64,000 nt of DNA from Lumbricus terrestris (lineage: Eukaryota; Annelida; Clitellata; Crassiclitellata; Lumbricidae), in contig OX457044.1 of assembly GCA_949752735.1 (NCBI GenBank), positions 13,765,815 to 13,829,814 of the forward strand, given 5' to 3'. Of the stretch, positions 1-13,600 are shown in pieces. Numbering within the stretch: position 1 is the stretch's first letter; the number at the start of each line of letters is the position of its first letter. The position numbers and the translations under genes were made by a program. Under the pieces are notes generated by a model. The model did no database searches. It was not told where the DNA came from and saw only the letters and a program-made list of their open reading frames with translations.

Positions 1-126
1 CACACTGCCGGCCATATTGGATGAAAATTCGAAAGCAAACTAACTTAAAAGCATCTTTTCTGATAATTTTCACTGCGATAATGATAAGAAAAAATAAATA
101 CGATTATCATTTGTTAAATTATAAAA

Positions 127-156
127 CCGGTTATCGGATTCAGAACCGATAACCGG
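127..156. repeat. perfect hairpin, 11-bp arms
   Basis: CCGGTTATCGG (127-137) and CCGATAACCGG (146-156) are perfect reverse complements with an 8-base loop. A third related CCGGTTATC follows at 161. It may be the end of a small DNA transposon whose other end is not visible. Confidence 0.5.
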
Positions 157-186
157 ATTTCCGGTTATCATTTAACATTCCTAATA

Positions 187-1345
187 AAAAGACTGGAGGC
201 ATTTGGAATGTGGACGTGAAGAAGAATGGAAAAGATCAGCTGGACAGAATATAAAACAAACAAAGCAGTGCTGAGAAAAATTGGGGAAGAAAGAACATTG
301 ATAAGAAGGATAAAAGAAAGGCAAAGACAATGGACTGGACACACACTAACAGGAGATTCCTTGCTAAAGATAGTGATTGAGGGAAAAATGGAGGGGAAAA
401 GAACAAGAGGACCGAGACAGATGATGCTGGACTGGATGATGGAGGACGGCTACCAAAAGCTAAATAGGGCCCCCAGAAATTCGCGATCTTGCGCAGCGCA
501 ATTTTTGCGCAAATTTTCAGGTTTAGCGCAACAGCGCAAAAATTGGCAATCCGCGCGAATTTAGCGCAAATTTTGACAAAATCTTGCCAATTTATCTAAA
601 TTGGGCTTTGATTGACTTAAAATCACCGCGGCCCATGACAGTTCAACATAACAACGACGACCGATGTGCGATAATCAAAATGGCGACCGCCGAATGGGAT
701 GAATTATAGGTGAATTTTTAGTTAAAGATCGATATTTTTGGTAGTAACGCATAAACTTATAGTATAAAAAAATTCCAGAACTTCACGGCCACACAATAAA
801 ATGTGTTAGACGAAGTTTCTCAAAGCGGTCACACAGCAGCGTCGCTTGCTGTCCTGGCTTATGACAGAGCGAACGCATTTAATCTAGGCCTATAGGCGTC
901 GGGCGCGCACACAAAGACGGAAAGCTAGTACTCAGCACGTTGTGTAACTTGGTGATTCATTATAATATAGGCTATATAATTATATTTTCAAGTTGCATTT
1001 GTAATGAGCGTAGATTTCGGTGGGCGTAAATTTATCAAAATTCAAATTATTTGCGATCGTCTGAATACATTAATATTATGGTTATAGGAACTTTATAACT
1101 GCATTTTTGGCTTGTTTGTCTAATTTCTAGAACGCCAAAGCTTTACATTAAATGACAAAAACACTGTGAGATACTTTGGTGCACTGATTCAATGAAAAAA
1201 TAACGAACATTTTGATTTTTTAACTTGCGCAAAATTCGCGCAAATTTATCGGTTTTGGTGCGCAATTTTTTCAATTTTTTGGCGCAAATTTCTGGGGGCC
1301 CTAGCTAAAGGAGAAGGCACAACAGAGGATGGAGTGGCGGCTTTT
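187..1345 (+). pseudogene. C-terminal end of RTE-like reverse transcriptase, split by a MITE
   Basis: From 187 the frame reads KRLEAFGMWT, a TGA stop, then RRMEKISWTE, RIKERQRQWTGH and GKRTRGPRQMMLDW. This is the usual tail of RTE-like endonuclease/reverse-transcriptase proteins. At 464 the frame is cut by an 839-bp MITE. It resumes at 1304 as GYQKLKEKAQQRMEWR once the MITE and one target duplication are left out. One in-frame stop and 5' truncation make it dead. It lies in the LRPAP1 intron after exon 5. Confidence 0.75.
465..1303. mobile_element. MITE family 1, copy 1 (839 bp, 6-bp TSD)
   Basis: The termini are TAGGGCCCCCAGAAATT and its inverse, AATTTCTGGGGGCCCTA. Direct repeats GCTAAA flank it (459-464 and 1304-1309). 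Both ends carry many GCGCAA/TTGCGC motifs within about 110 bases, like subterminal transposase sites. No transposase ORF is present. A near-identical copy in the same orientation is at 15762-16595. Six-bp duplications fit certain hAT-type or IS3EU-type elements, but I cannot assign the superfamily. Confidence 0.85.
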
Positions 1346-1449
1346 TGCATTTGAACCTGCCTAGGGGCAGAGAACCCTAAGAAGAAGTTCAATAGAGGTT
1401 TTTCAGAGTGGAGCTGAAGACAATATTTGCAGGTATAAGATGCCTCTAC

Positions 1450-1682
1450 CCTGAATGATTCCAACTCCACAGCCGTCAAGTTTGCTTTCAGAGCCAGTGA
1501 CCATAGTTCTCCAATTCGTGGATCTTTGAAGAGGTTCAGAGAATTGGCCGTTTTTTGCTCCAGGGACTCATAACTGTGTTTCAGATCATGATACGCCTTC
1601 TTTAGATTGACGTGTTTATTTCTGACTTTCCTCTGGTCGCCACCATCCACTTTCAACCTCTGAATAGAGTTATCAGAAAGAC
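1450..1682 (-). CDS. LRPAP1: LRPAP1 exon 5 (last in window)
   Basis: The acceptor is GTTTATAG|GTCTTTC and the donor is CAGG|GTAGAGG. It reads [40 protein letters not shown], then [20 protein letters not shown] and VELESFR. This is the end of RAP domain 2 and the start of domain 3 (vertebrate EEPRVIDLWDLAQSANLTDKELEAFR). It ends in phase 0. No continuation was found in 1-1449, so the terminal exon is outside the window. Confidence 0.92.
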
Positions 1683-4600
1683 CTATAAACCAGAAGCACT
1701 CACACAATCATAGCGTATATTTGAAACTGTTTCGAAATAACAAGAATGTTCGGATCTGACAAGTAAACAAACAAAACCAGACAACTGATTAATAATATTA
1801 TCCAGTGAAAGCTAAAGGCCAAAGTCATTCAACATGGTTGCTTATACTAAGGTGACCATAGGTTCCGGTTTTCAGAGACATGCCCCGGTGTTTTGTGGTG
1901 CGTCCCGGTGTCCTGACGACTTAGGCAAAAGGGTGAAATTGTCCCAGTCTCTGACAGGAAGGAAAGGAAATTATCAATCTGGACCTTGGAAGCATCAGTT
2001 CATTGTAATGACAGAACAAAGGATAGTTTTGAACCCAAAACAAAGTCACAATGAAATTTATAAGGAAAAATATTAAAGGCTGAACTGTAGTGTAGACACT
2101 GTAGGCCTACATAATACTGCTTCAACTGTTGCGGACCACTGATTCATTTATAAAAATATTGCTGCGGCCTGCCGATGCTAACTCCAACGGTCTAACCTAA
2201 TAAGGGCCAGTCTACTTCAGCGGTCTACTCTACAATTTAAGGACAGCCTAAGTAAGACAAATCCAGAAATTTGGAAAACATTATTGATTCCTGTGCTAAT
2301 TTTGCAATTCTGCTACAATAAATATTTTGTGTTGCATGCAATCGACACATTCAACCATATCAGCACAAAGCTTGCACAGGTCTGTTCTTATGGGCTAAGC
2401 CAACTTCAACCCATTGACAGGCATTAAGATGAAAGTAACCCCACCACTGGTCGAGTTTGGCCAGTGCCAATCCCAAGCCTAAATAAAGGAGGAGGGTTTG
2501 AAAGATGTGTGTCGATATATTCTGGCAGTAAAAAAACACACGAATGAAACTTGATGCACGGAACACAACAGGAAAGACAATACCGGCTCGGATGTTGCCC
2601 GGGCGACCAAGGTCTGCATCCCCAACCGAGGAACCGGAGTTGGGTTGAGAAATTGGCTACCGGAACTACAACAACAACATCAACACCGGCGGCGGCAACA
2701 ATCGCCAAAACCATAGACAACGAAAAGGAGGCAAGAGGGGAGTTAAGGATTTTGAAGAGTACACTGACGATAGAAACATGGAATGTGAGAACACTACATG
2801 CAGCATGGAAACTAGAGCTACTAAAGGAGAAGATGAAGAACTATTGCTGGGACATCTTAGGGCTTAGCGAGATGAGATGGACTAAATCAGGAGATAAACG
2901 AAGGAGAGGTCATCTGGTCGGGACATGAGACCAAACATGAAGAGGGAGTAGGATTTCTACTCAGCCAAAAAGCAAAAAGATCGCTGCTTGGATACAATCC
3001 AATCGGCCCATGATTGATGATGTTTTCTCAGCAAGACCTTCAACATCACAGTGATACAGATATATGCACCAACACCTGATAGCTCTGAGGAAAAACTGGA
3101 AAAATTCTACGAAGAACTAGAAAAAGCAATGGAAGACTTGCCAAAGAAAGACGTCACAGTGGTAATGGGAGACTGGAACGTTAAGATCGGAGCGGACAGA
3201 GGAGGATGGGAAACAATCATAGGCATTGCTTAGGCAAGTTTGGCTATGGAGAAAGAAATTAAATAGGCGAACAACTCTCAGATTTTGCACAGCAACACGA
3301 CCTGTACATCTGCAATACTAAATTCCAGCAGAAAGACTGCAGGAAATGGACATGGACATCAGCAGATGGAAGAACTAAGAACATGATTGATTTGATGCTA
3401 ACAGATAAAAGGTGGACAACATCGGTATAACTATGTCACACCTTTCAAGGAGCGGATATAGATTCGGACCATAGCCTGGTCATGTCATTACGCCGACGTC
3501 GCTTCTCGCAGGTTGGCTGCATGAGCAGACCAATGTACTCCAGCAAGATCTGTCCTTTACTGTCCTCAATAGCGCCGCTCCCGATAGACCGGTCCACAAC
3601 GTGATGTTATCGAGCCAGCATATTCTAGGTCTACCGCGGCTACGAACACCCTCCACCAGTCCCGTCATGACACTATTTTCAATATTGTCCGGATGTCGCA
3701 GGATGTGGCCAAAGTATCGTAATTTCCGGGTTTTGACATGGCCTAATAACTCGCATTTTGTCCCTGCTAATTTGTAAACTCGTTCATTAGTCAAAATTTC
3801 TGTCCATGAAATATGTAGTAATTTCCTAATGCATTTGTTTTCGAAAGCCTGTATAATTCTTTCCTCCTCCTTCTTTAGAGTCCACGTCTCACAACCATAT
3901 GTTGCCACTGGCCACACTAAGGCCTGGTCATGGCAAACACTAAACTAAAGTTAAAAAGTGAAAGGAGGACATCATTCGTGAAAAGAAGAGACCTCACCTA
4001 ACTGCAAAAACACGGGGAAAGAGCTGAATATACAAGGTTTGTAGAGAAGATGCTAGAGGTCTCGGGAGATATAGAAATCACAATCAGGGATGAAAACAAC
4101 AAAGTATTCACTGATGAGAAGGCAATCCTCAAGAGGTGGACAAGATACTGCAGCAGCTTGTACAAAGAACATAAAAAAATTAATCAAGACACTGGCTAAA
4201 ATCACACCACAATAGGAAGATATGCCAAACGGCGATATCCTGTATGAAGAAGTAGAATGGGCGGTACGAAGGCTGAAGGAGAGCAAAAGTCCGGGGATAG
4301 ACAAGGTCATGGGGGAAATGCTCAAATACGGAGGACCGCAAATGATGAACCGATTACATCAAATCTGCAACAAGGCATGGCGAACGGGAATAGCACCAGA
4401 GGTTTGGAAGAAATCGATTCTGATAACTATACACAAGAAGGGAACCGCACAAGATTGCAAAAACTACGGACCATAGCACTGATTAGCCATGTGGGAAAAG
4501 TACTAATGATGATACTAAGCACGAGACTACAGGGGCAGATGGAAGAACATCTAGCAGACGAACAAGCGGAATTCCGAAAAGACAGAGATCAACAGTACAA

Positions 4601-7600
4601 CAGATCCTATCTCTAAGGCTGATAGCGGAGAAAGCGAGAAGGAAGGGCAAGAAAATCTACAACTGCTTTGTGGACTTCCAGAAGGCATCCGACAGTATCG
4701 ACCAAAAAGTGGCTTGGGCGGTTATGAAATCATATGGAGCTAATGACAAACTGATAGGAATCCTACGGGACATAAATGAGAATGCTATGGCAGCAGTATG
4801 GCTTAAGAATGACCTGAGGAATGGTTTAGGACTAATAAGGGAACAAGACAGGGAGATCCAATATCACCGGAGGTGTTTATCATGGACTTGGAAAGGGCCA
4901 TGGACAATGTCAAGGAAAACTGCAGAAGAATAGCTGTGCAAGGCCTGGCAATCAGCAATTTAAGATTTGCAGACGATATAGATATCATCGAGGAGAATGT
5001 TGACGAGCTGGAAAGAACAGTAGAAACACTGGCGACAGATAGCAAACCGCATGGGGCCTATGGGCTGATTGTGAACACGGCGAAGACAAAAAACGATGGT
5101 ATTTGGGACCATTGAACAACAGATAATCTGCTACAATAAATATTTTGTGTTGCATGCAATCGACACATTCAACCACATCAGCCATTAGAAGGAGAAAACT
5201 CCACAAAACGTTAAAGAGTTTGTATAGCTATGAAGCACGTTTACATACGATCTAAACTGCAAAAGAGAAGTAATGCTGAGATTTGCCGAGGCCAAAGCAG
5301 CGCTTGCTGCAATGGACAAAATCTGGAAAAGTAACGAAATGCAACTCAAGACTAAGCTGGGAGTCCTGGATACTTGTGTGTTCAGCGGAGCATTATACGC
5401 ATGCATGTGAAACATGGGTAACAACCAAGGAAATTGAAAGATGAATACTGGCTTTTGAAAGAATATGTTATCGAAAAATATTAAGAGCCAGTTGGAGAAA
5501 AAAGATGATGAATGAGCAACTATACAATCAAATTGGTCTAAGAGACACTCTGCTGCAAAAAGCAATCTGCAGGAAATTACAAACTGTTCGGACATATATG
5601 CAGAATGGATAACTCCAGGAAACTTAAGAATTTGGTGTTTGGTATTATGGAAGGGCGATCAAAATGGGACGTCCCTTCCGAGAATGGAAGGATGACAGCG
5701 CGGAATGGTGTGGAAACAGATCACTGCAGCAATCGAGCCACATAGCAAGAGAAAGAGACAAATGGAAGATGATAGAAGGAGCATCAAGCGCCTACGGGCG
5801 ATGAACCCATGGACATTGATGATGATGATGATGATGAAAGTACTTAGAATTCTCTTCTGTCATGCCTTTACTGCCTTACTGAACATTCACTTTCTTCATT
5901 TTCACCCTCTTTATTGCATCATTTGGATTTCACCCTTCTGATTTTTCACCTCTTTTATAGTAAACCCTATTGGGCAAGGCCCTCACAGGTATAAAGGCCG
6001 AGTCCTGTACTAAAGGAAATATAATAGTTAATTTTCCAAAAAAGTGTCCCGGTTTTTGACAGCGAGAAAATGGTCACCCAAGCTTATGCTGCATTATCAT
6101 GAGTTGCAAATCACTGGCTACTGCATTCGTCAGCTCTGTCTCCTCAGAGGACGCATCAGGTCCTTGTCCTTTGAGGCTGACATTGCTGCCTTCATCACCT
6201 CTCAGGTCGACCACTGCAGCAGTCTACTTGACAGTCGGTGAACCCAAACACCTTCTGGATTGCATGCAGTCTCTTCTCAACACTACTGTGAAGCAACAGA
6301 ACAAAGTGCAATCCAGTTACCTCTTTCTTCTCTATGATGTCCTTCACTGGCTACTAGTTCCTATTCGTATTGACTTCAAAATCTGTTTGCTGGTTACAGG
6401 GTCTTAATGGGGCCATGCCCGAGCATTTGTGTGATTACTGTAAATTGGGATGCATTCCTCTGCTTCCGGGTTGCGACCCAGACTGCTCTAGAAAAGTAAT
6501 CTTCATACAAGACAAACGAAAACCCACTTTCTACTAGAACAGTCTTCCTCCTGACATTCGAGCAGCTGACTCATATGACTCCTTCACATCTGGATTCAAG
6601 ACTTACTTGGTTTTCAAGGCCAACCCTTCACTGTGAAGTGCCTTTATACCGACATTGATGTGTTATATAATATTATCACTATCATTATTAACACTGATCA
6701 TTAACCGTTTAACCGTCAATAAGGTACACTATAAATTTCTGAAAATGATTAGCTTAGATCCAAAGCCTACGAAACTGATACTTTTATAATGAAAAAGGTT
6801 CCAAAATATTTGAAACTGCCATGCAATTGCATGCATCACCTCTGACTAATCAAACTTTGTTTCAATAAATCACTCAAGTCTTTTTCCTGTAGCTCTGGGT
6901 AGATTGGGAGCACTCCTGAGTAGTTTCTTAAAGAGGCACTATATAAGTTCAGAGAATCCCAATCCACTGAAAACTGGCAATTTAGTGTCAAACATGATTA
7001 TAACAGTGCTTAGAGTCGGTGAATAAGTTGGTCTCCCTGACGTGGCTTTTGTGGGCGCTGAGAAATTCTCGAAGATTTACATTACATTAGCATAAAAAAC
7101 ATGAGAATAATACATAAATAAATCTAACAACGCATTATAGACAACTTTACAGTTAATTAATTACGCAAAACCACGGTCATTCTGCACATAACTCGCCAGC
7201 AAAACTACAATAACTGTCATCTGCCGGTCATTGCACAATGCACATGTCAATCGGTCCAATAAGTTCGTCTCAAAGCTTTTAATGTCACCACTGCAAACTC
7301 GTGTTATATGAAAATTCCGCAAGTGTCACAGAATCATCGAAAAGGGCGTCTCACTACTACAGTACATGGTCTAGTATAGGTTGGCAGTGACACAAACTTA
7401 GGGAGATATTTAATATGGGAGAACACATTAAAGACAAGAGATAAATAGCACAATCAATAAATATAAATAACAAATTTAAGTAATCAATGATCACATAAAC
7501 AATCCTAAAACACGAAGGCCTAGTCATTGACTAGTAGTCAAAGCAATCTGAGCTTCATAAACCCAATTTAAAAAAAGAATGATTTAATATATTTATTAGC

Positions 7601-10600
7601 CAACTTTCACCATTCTTTAGATACCTTCAATACGGTCTATCTCCGTTTTCAGATGGTCATATTCCTCGACTTTCTGCATGTGATGGCCAAACTCAACTTT
7701 CAACGTCTCCAGTTCCTGATCTAGTGACAGTCAACAACACATAACCGAATTTATACTAAACTTCATCCGTTGATAATTTGAAAGCAAACTCAGTTAGAAA
7801 CTGAAATGAAAATTATGAATTTCCATTTCGTCTGGAGTCAACATTTGCCAACCTCACGACAGCACTTGTGGTGTGCTGGTCATTGCTACAGAGGCACGCA
7901 CAGCCTTTCCTGCACTCTGGGTTTTGGTCGCGTGGCCCGACACTCAGCCGTAAACGATTTGATCCATCGCAGTCTGATTAAAGTCAGCTTCCCAGCGATT
8001 AAGGAGCCACGGGGCATGCTGCATTCAGATGGTAGAAGACTCTTGTAACATGGAATGCGGTCCGAAGCGTCGTATGGGACGTTACTGAGGTTGAAAACGC
8101 AGCTCACAATAAGGCATGTAAATATGCTACCATTTCACAGTTGCACCACTCTGTTCCTGTGGCCATCAAAACCAGGACTCTGAGTCTCTGGAATGTGCAC
8201 AAGAGCTAGGAGGCAGATTTCTGTAGCGACAGGTGACCAGCGTGAAACCAGCCATCTGCTCCAGCGCATATCAGTCGCCCTCCAAATAGGAAACTCATTG
8301 TCTGTTTTGGGCGTAACAGATCCAAAAGTCAAAACACCAAAAGGCCTTGGACCGATGACAGTGTTACTTAATATTGTAAATGATCATTTTCATTAGTCTG
8401 TGAATGAGTTTGTCAGTTTTTTAAAAGAAATAAATGTTTTATAATAATATTTAATAACATTAACAATAATGAAATGAGAGATACGTCCTGCCTCTTCCAA
8501 AGACTTTCGGTAACAGTTCAACGCCTTTAGCACATTCTTTTGTTGACCATATTATGCCTGATACAAAGAGGGTTGTTAGGCCAAAAAAAAATAATGCTGT
8601 GTTTCCGGTAACAGAGCTCTAAAAAATTGGGTAGGTAGGTCGGAAAATATTTTTATTTTGGTAAAATATTTTTATACAGTGACTGTCCGAAAAGTTATAC
8701 CCACTACTCTTTTTGCATAAAGGTACACGCTGCAACAAAGTACGTGTTCTAAGCAAGTATAAACTGCCTATTTCCCCGACTGTCTGCACCTAAAACTGCC
8801 CTAGAAAACAATTCTATTAATTTCATTTTGACATCTTTTCTGGTAAGATAAAGTGGGAAGGGAAGGGGAAGATGAGTGCGAACAGAACATCACTGCTAGG
8901 GGTCGTTCCAGATTGGCCGAGCCAGTGACTAATTACATCTAGAGGTTGCTAGATTTATTTTCCCTAGTCACCGTTAGAGGTGGCTCAAGTGAGAATGATA
9001 AGGCTAGAGGTTTCTCAAGACTGGCAGCCAGGAAGTAGTTAAGCAGGCGTAAAACTCTAATGCAGTGCCAACACTGTAGTTGGGAGCGCTTCTGAGTAGT
9101 TAGCTTGAGCAGGTGCTATAGAAGTTGAGAGATCAATAAAATAAAATGAGACATTCTATTCACTTGAAAACTGTTCTTTTTGGCCATGCTGGAGTCGGTA
9201 GCCCCTCTGAGTAGTTAACTTGAAAAGGTGCTATATAAATACTTGAATGAATGAATGTTAAATTCTTCACCAAAGGGTGCTCGAAATAAAAGGGAACTGC
9301 TCAGTGAGCGGAAGAGAGCAGAGTTAGTAGAAGAGAGCACTCTGAGCACAAAAAGGGCACAGTAAACACAAGAGCACAGTGAGCAAAAGAGAGCAGAAAG
9401 AGGCAGAGAGCAAAGGAGGGCACAGTGATCACAAGAGAGCCTAGTCAGCTTAGGAATAAAGTGAGCAAAAATGGACTGTCTTAGGACGGAAAAACAGCAA
9501 GTTAAACTATAAACTTGCAGCTTGCTGTGTATTATAGCCATCATGTGCTACAGGCTAGATGGCCCTGTACTCAATGCCTGCAACGAGCTACCGTGAGAAA
9601 ACCCTCCTTTCAGATCTATTACTCTTCCCCCTCATCCACCCCACAACCGCCTGCTTTGTCAAACTGACCGTGGGAAACTATTGATTGTTCTAATTAACAG
9701 ATCATTATATACCTTGAAAGACGACTGCTTACGATCGTCGCCTGGCTTAGTGAAGGCTATAATTATGATGTTCCAATTGTACATCTCATATACGGGAGGC
9801 AATGTCAGTGTAAATAAAAAAAATCCACAAAACTTTCCGAGTTGCGGCAATAAAAGTGAGTCGGTCGGGTTACTGGAAACACAACATTAGTTTTTTGGCC
9901 TAAGATCCAACTCCATACGGAAGGCAATGTCACCGTATTATGTCAAAACAAATTTTAAAAAAAATTTTTTTTTTACTAAAATATTTTTTTTAATAAAATT
10001 TTTTTAAATAAAAATATTTTACAAAAAATTTTGAGTCGCGGCAATAAAAGAGGGTCGGTCGGGTTACCGGAAACACAACATTATTTTTTTTTTGCCTTAC
10101 GAAGCTTTGACATGAAGATAGTGAATGACATGAAGAATACTAAAAGTTGACTAATATAGATCAATCTATTTTAAAGATGCCTTATCTGCGTTTATGGATA
10201 TCGGAGAATATCAGGGATTTTTAATGATATTTCAACTAGGGGAACAACAGATGCAATATTCATCCTGAGGCAGATGCAGGAAAAAGTCTTTGAAGGAAAC
10301 AACAAGAGATACTGGACCTTCGTGGATTTGGAGAAGGCCTTTGATAGAGTGCTAAGGGAGGTGGTTTACTGGAGTCTTAGGAAGAAGGGAGTAACGGAGA
10401 AGATTGTGCGACTAGTGAAGTCCATGTACGATGGGGCACGCACTTCGGTGAGGTGCAGGGCAAGGTGAAATTTGAAATGTGTTGGCGTACATCAGGGATC
10501 ATGCCTAAGCCCACTACTGTCTATCATTGTAAGGCCAAAAAAAATAATGTTGTGTTTCCGGTAACCCGACCGACCCTCTTTTATTGCCGCGACTCAAATA

Positions 10601-13600
10601 ATTTTGTAAAAAAAATTTATTTAAAAAAAAAAATTGTAAAAAAAAAAAATTTTTATTAAAAAAATTTAAATTTTTTTTTCCCAAAATTTGTTTTGACATA
10701 ATACGGTGACATTGCCTTCCGTATAGAGTTGGATCTTAGGCAAAAAATGTTGTGTTTTCGGTAACCCAACCAACTCACTTTTATTGCCGAGACTCGAAAA
10801 ATTTTGTGTAAATTTTTTATTTACAGTGACATTGCCTTAGAGTTTCATGCCTGCCCAACTACTTCCTGGTTGCCAGTCTTGAGAACCTCTAGCCTTATCA
10901 TTCTCACTTGAGTCACCTCTAACGGTGACTAGGGAAAATAAATCTAGCAACCTCTAGGTGTAACTAGTCACTGGCTCGGTCAGTCTGGAACGACCCCTAG
11001 CAGTGATGTTTTATTCGCACTCATCTTCCCATTCCCTTCCCACTTTATCTTACCAGAAAAGATGTCAAAAAAATGAAATTAATAGAATTGTTTTCTAGAG
11101 CAAATTTGGGTACAGACAGTCGGAAATAGGCAGTTTATAGGCCTACTTGCTTCTAACACGTACTTTGTTGCAGCATGTACCCATATGCAAAAAAGAGTAT
11201 TTTGGTATAATTTTTCGTATAGTCACTGTATAAAAATATTTTACCAAAATAAAAATATTTTTCGACCTACCTACCCAATTTTTTTTAGCTCTGTTACCGG
11301 AAACACAGCATTATTTTTTTTTGGCCTAATGGATGCAATATCGGAGAATATCAGGAGAGAGGAACCTTGGGACATGTTGTATGCTGAAGAGGGCCGAAGA
11401 GGTCGGGTTTTTCTCCCGGTCAGCGTGTACTCACTTCAAAAATTTACCAGTACAGCCCTGGGTATACTGGAGTCTTAGGAAGAAAAGAGTAACAGAGAAG
11501 ATTGTGTGACTAATAAAGTCCATGTACGATAGGGCACGCACTTCGGTGAGGTGCAGGGCAGGGGCACGGTGGAATTTGAAATATGAGTTGGAGTACATCA
11601 GGGATCATGCCTGAGCCCACTACCGTTTATCATTGTAATGGATGCGATATCGGAGAATATCAGGAGAGAGTTACCTTGGGATATGCTGTATGCTGATGAC
11701 CTGATTGTTATGGATGAATCGGCACAAAATGGCCAGGCAAGCTTCACTGGTTGGCAGATGACAATGGAGAGGAAGGACGTCAAAATAAATGCCAGTAAGA
11801 CCGAAACCATGGTGTGTTCAAGGACGGATGAGGACTTGGTGATTGTTGATAGTGAAGGAAATACACTGAGGCAGGTGGAGACCTTCAAATATCTAGGGTC
11901 GGTAATGAATGCCAAAGGAGGATGTGAACAAGATGTAAAGAATAGGATAAAAGCAGCTTGGCAGAAATGGAGAGATCTGACAAGCGTATTATGTGACCCA
12001 AAAATCACGATTCATCTTAAAGGAAAGATATATAGGACAATGATAAGACCGGTGATGATGTATGGAGCAGAAGCCTGTATGCTGAGGAGGAGAGAGGAGG
12101 AGCTGCTGGAGAGAACAGAAATGAGGATGCTGAGATGGTTACATTGAGTCTCTTTGAAAGACAAGAGAATAAACGAGAACATACGAAAAGCAGTTTGGAT
12201 TAGCCTGTATATCTGATAAAATACGAAAGGCCAGACTGAGGTGGTATGGGCATGTGGAGCGATCGGATGAGGGCAGTAGCATCAAAAGAATCATGCGTGC
12301 AGAAGTACAGGGACGCCGCAGCCGGGGGCGACAGAAGAAGAGATGGATGGACATGATCCAGCAGGACATGGAATTTCTTGATCTGAGAAAGGAAGACGCT
12401 GGAGACAGAACAACATGGAGACAAAGGATCCGAGTGGCTGACCCCTCCACAGCCAGAAGGAAAAAAAGAAGTGATATTTCAACTGTTTTAATAATAATAA
12501 TAATAATAATAATAATGAATAGGGCCTTTCCAGACTGTGATTTTATATTAGGCGGTAGTGAAGTCCCTGAGGGATCCTGTATACCTCGGGGCAAAAAATA
12601 AAAAAAAATAATAAAAATAATAAAAACAATAATAATAATAACGCTGGCACTTTCCGCCTTTCTGGCTTCCACCGCTAGCACAAGAGAATTACAGGCTTGC
12701 ATCCTACTTACAAAGTTAGCTGATGCCCCATATGATCTGGCAAATTCAGGGCTCAACGCATGGATAACCCTGACAGGTGCAGATCCACCAACTGGAGCAA
12801 CATCTCACAGCCAGAAAGAGTGGGATTGTCGTTTTACAGAAAAGGCTTGGACGGGCCTGCTTGAGTCTACCAGCATCCCATGCGACCGTGCTCGCCTGCT
12901 AGCCTTGCGAGCCCCTCATTCTGGAGACTGGATGCTTGCTCCCCCTGTGACTGCTCTGGGCCTGCGCCTCAGACGAGGAAATACGATTTGTAGTTGGTGT
13001 TAGACTGGGTACCTCGCTGTGTCAACCTCATTTTTGCCACCACTGCCAAGCGAGTGTCGACGCAAGAGGGCTGCATGGACTGGTGTGCAGAGGAGGAAGC
13101 TTGCGGTAAACATCAAAGACATAGCATGATCAATGACGTCATCTGGAGAGCTCTCTGCAGAGCGAAAATCCCTGCTCACAAAGAACCGCTCGGTCTACTT
13201 AGAGAAGACGGCAAGCGCCCAGACGGTATAACCCTCATCCCTTGGTCACGAGGCAGATGTCTGGCACGGGATGTGACAGTACCCGACACCTACGCCATGT
13301 CCCATCTTCCATACACATTGTTCGTAGCTGGTGAAGCCGCCGAACGAGCAGCTACATCCAAGTCAATCAAGCATGCCACCATTACCAGAACCCACGCTTT
13401 TGTGGCGGTCGCCCTGGAGACTAGTGGCGATTGGTGCACAGAAGGGCAGGGATTCATTTCGAAGTTGGGAAGCCGAATATCTGCTGCAGCCCACGATCGA
13501 ATGGAGACATCAAACCTGTTCCAGCGGATCTCGATGGCACTTCAACGAGGAATGCCATCTCAACCCATCTGCCTCTCCGGAACATTGCCAATGCTCTCTG

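Larger units (their letters stand above)
2551..5837 (+). pseudogene. RTE-like non-LTR retrotransposon, degraded
   Basis: An apurinic endonuclease-type domain begins near 2779 ([23 protein letters not shown]), continues with QIYAPTPDS (about 3053) and [13 protein letters not shown] (about 3160), and ends near [11 protein letters not shown] (3384). The reverse-transcriptase part shows [16 protein letters not shown] (about 4280), [10 protein letters not shown] (4673), [13 protein letters not shown] (about 4962) and [12 protein letters not shown] (about 5300). It ends in a GATGAT tail at 5817-5836, typical of RTE elements. Many stops and frameshifts, a reverse RTE insertion at 3485-3921 and a 58-bp repeat at 5126 show that it is dead. 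It lies in LRPAP1 intron 4. Confidence 0.82.
1848..6081. mobile_element. possible hAT-like element ends, filled by an RTE insertion
   Basis: TAAGGTGACCAT at 1848 and ATGGTCACCCAA at 6070-6081 are inverted with two mismatches. They are flanked by GCTTATAC (1840-1847) and GCTTATGC (6082-6089), an 8-bp duplication with one mismatch. Inner bases near both ends share a cCCGG-type motif. The region between is mostly an RTE copy. The pairing rests on short sequences only. Confidence 0.35.

Noticed and set aside
1834..2076. 80-residue ORF at the left hAT-like end
   Set aside because: No known motif; it overlaps transposon end sequence.
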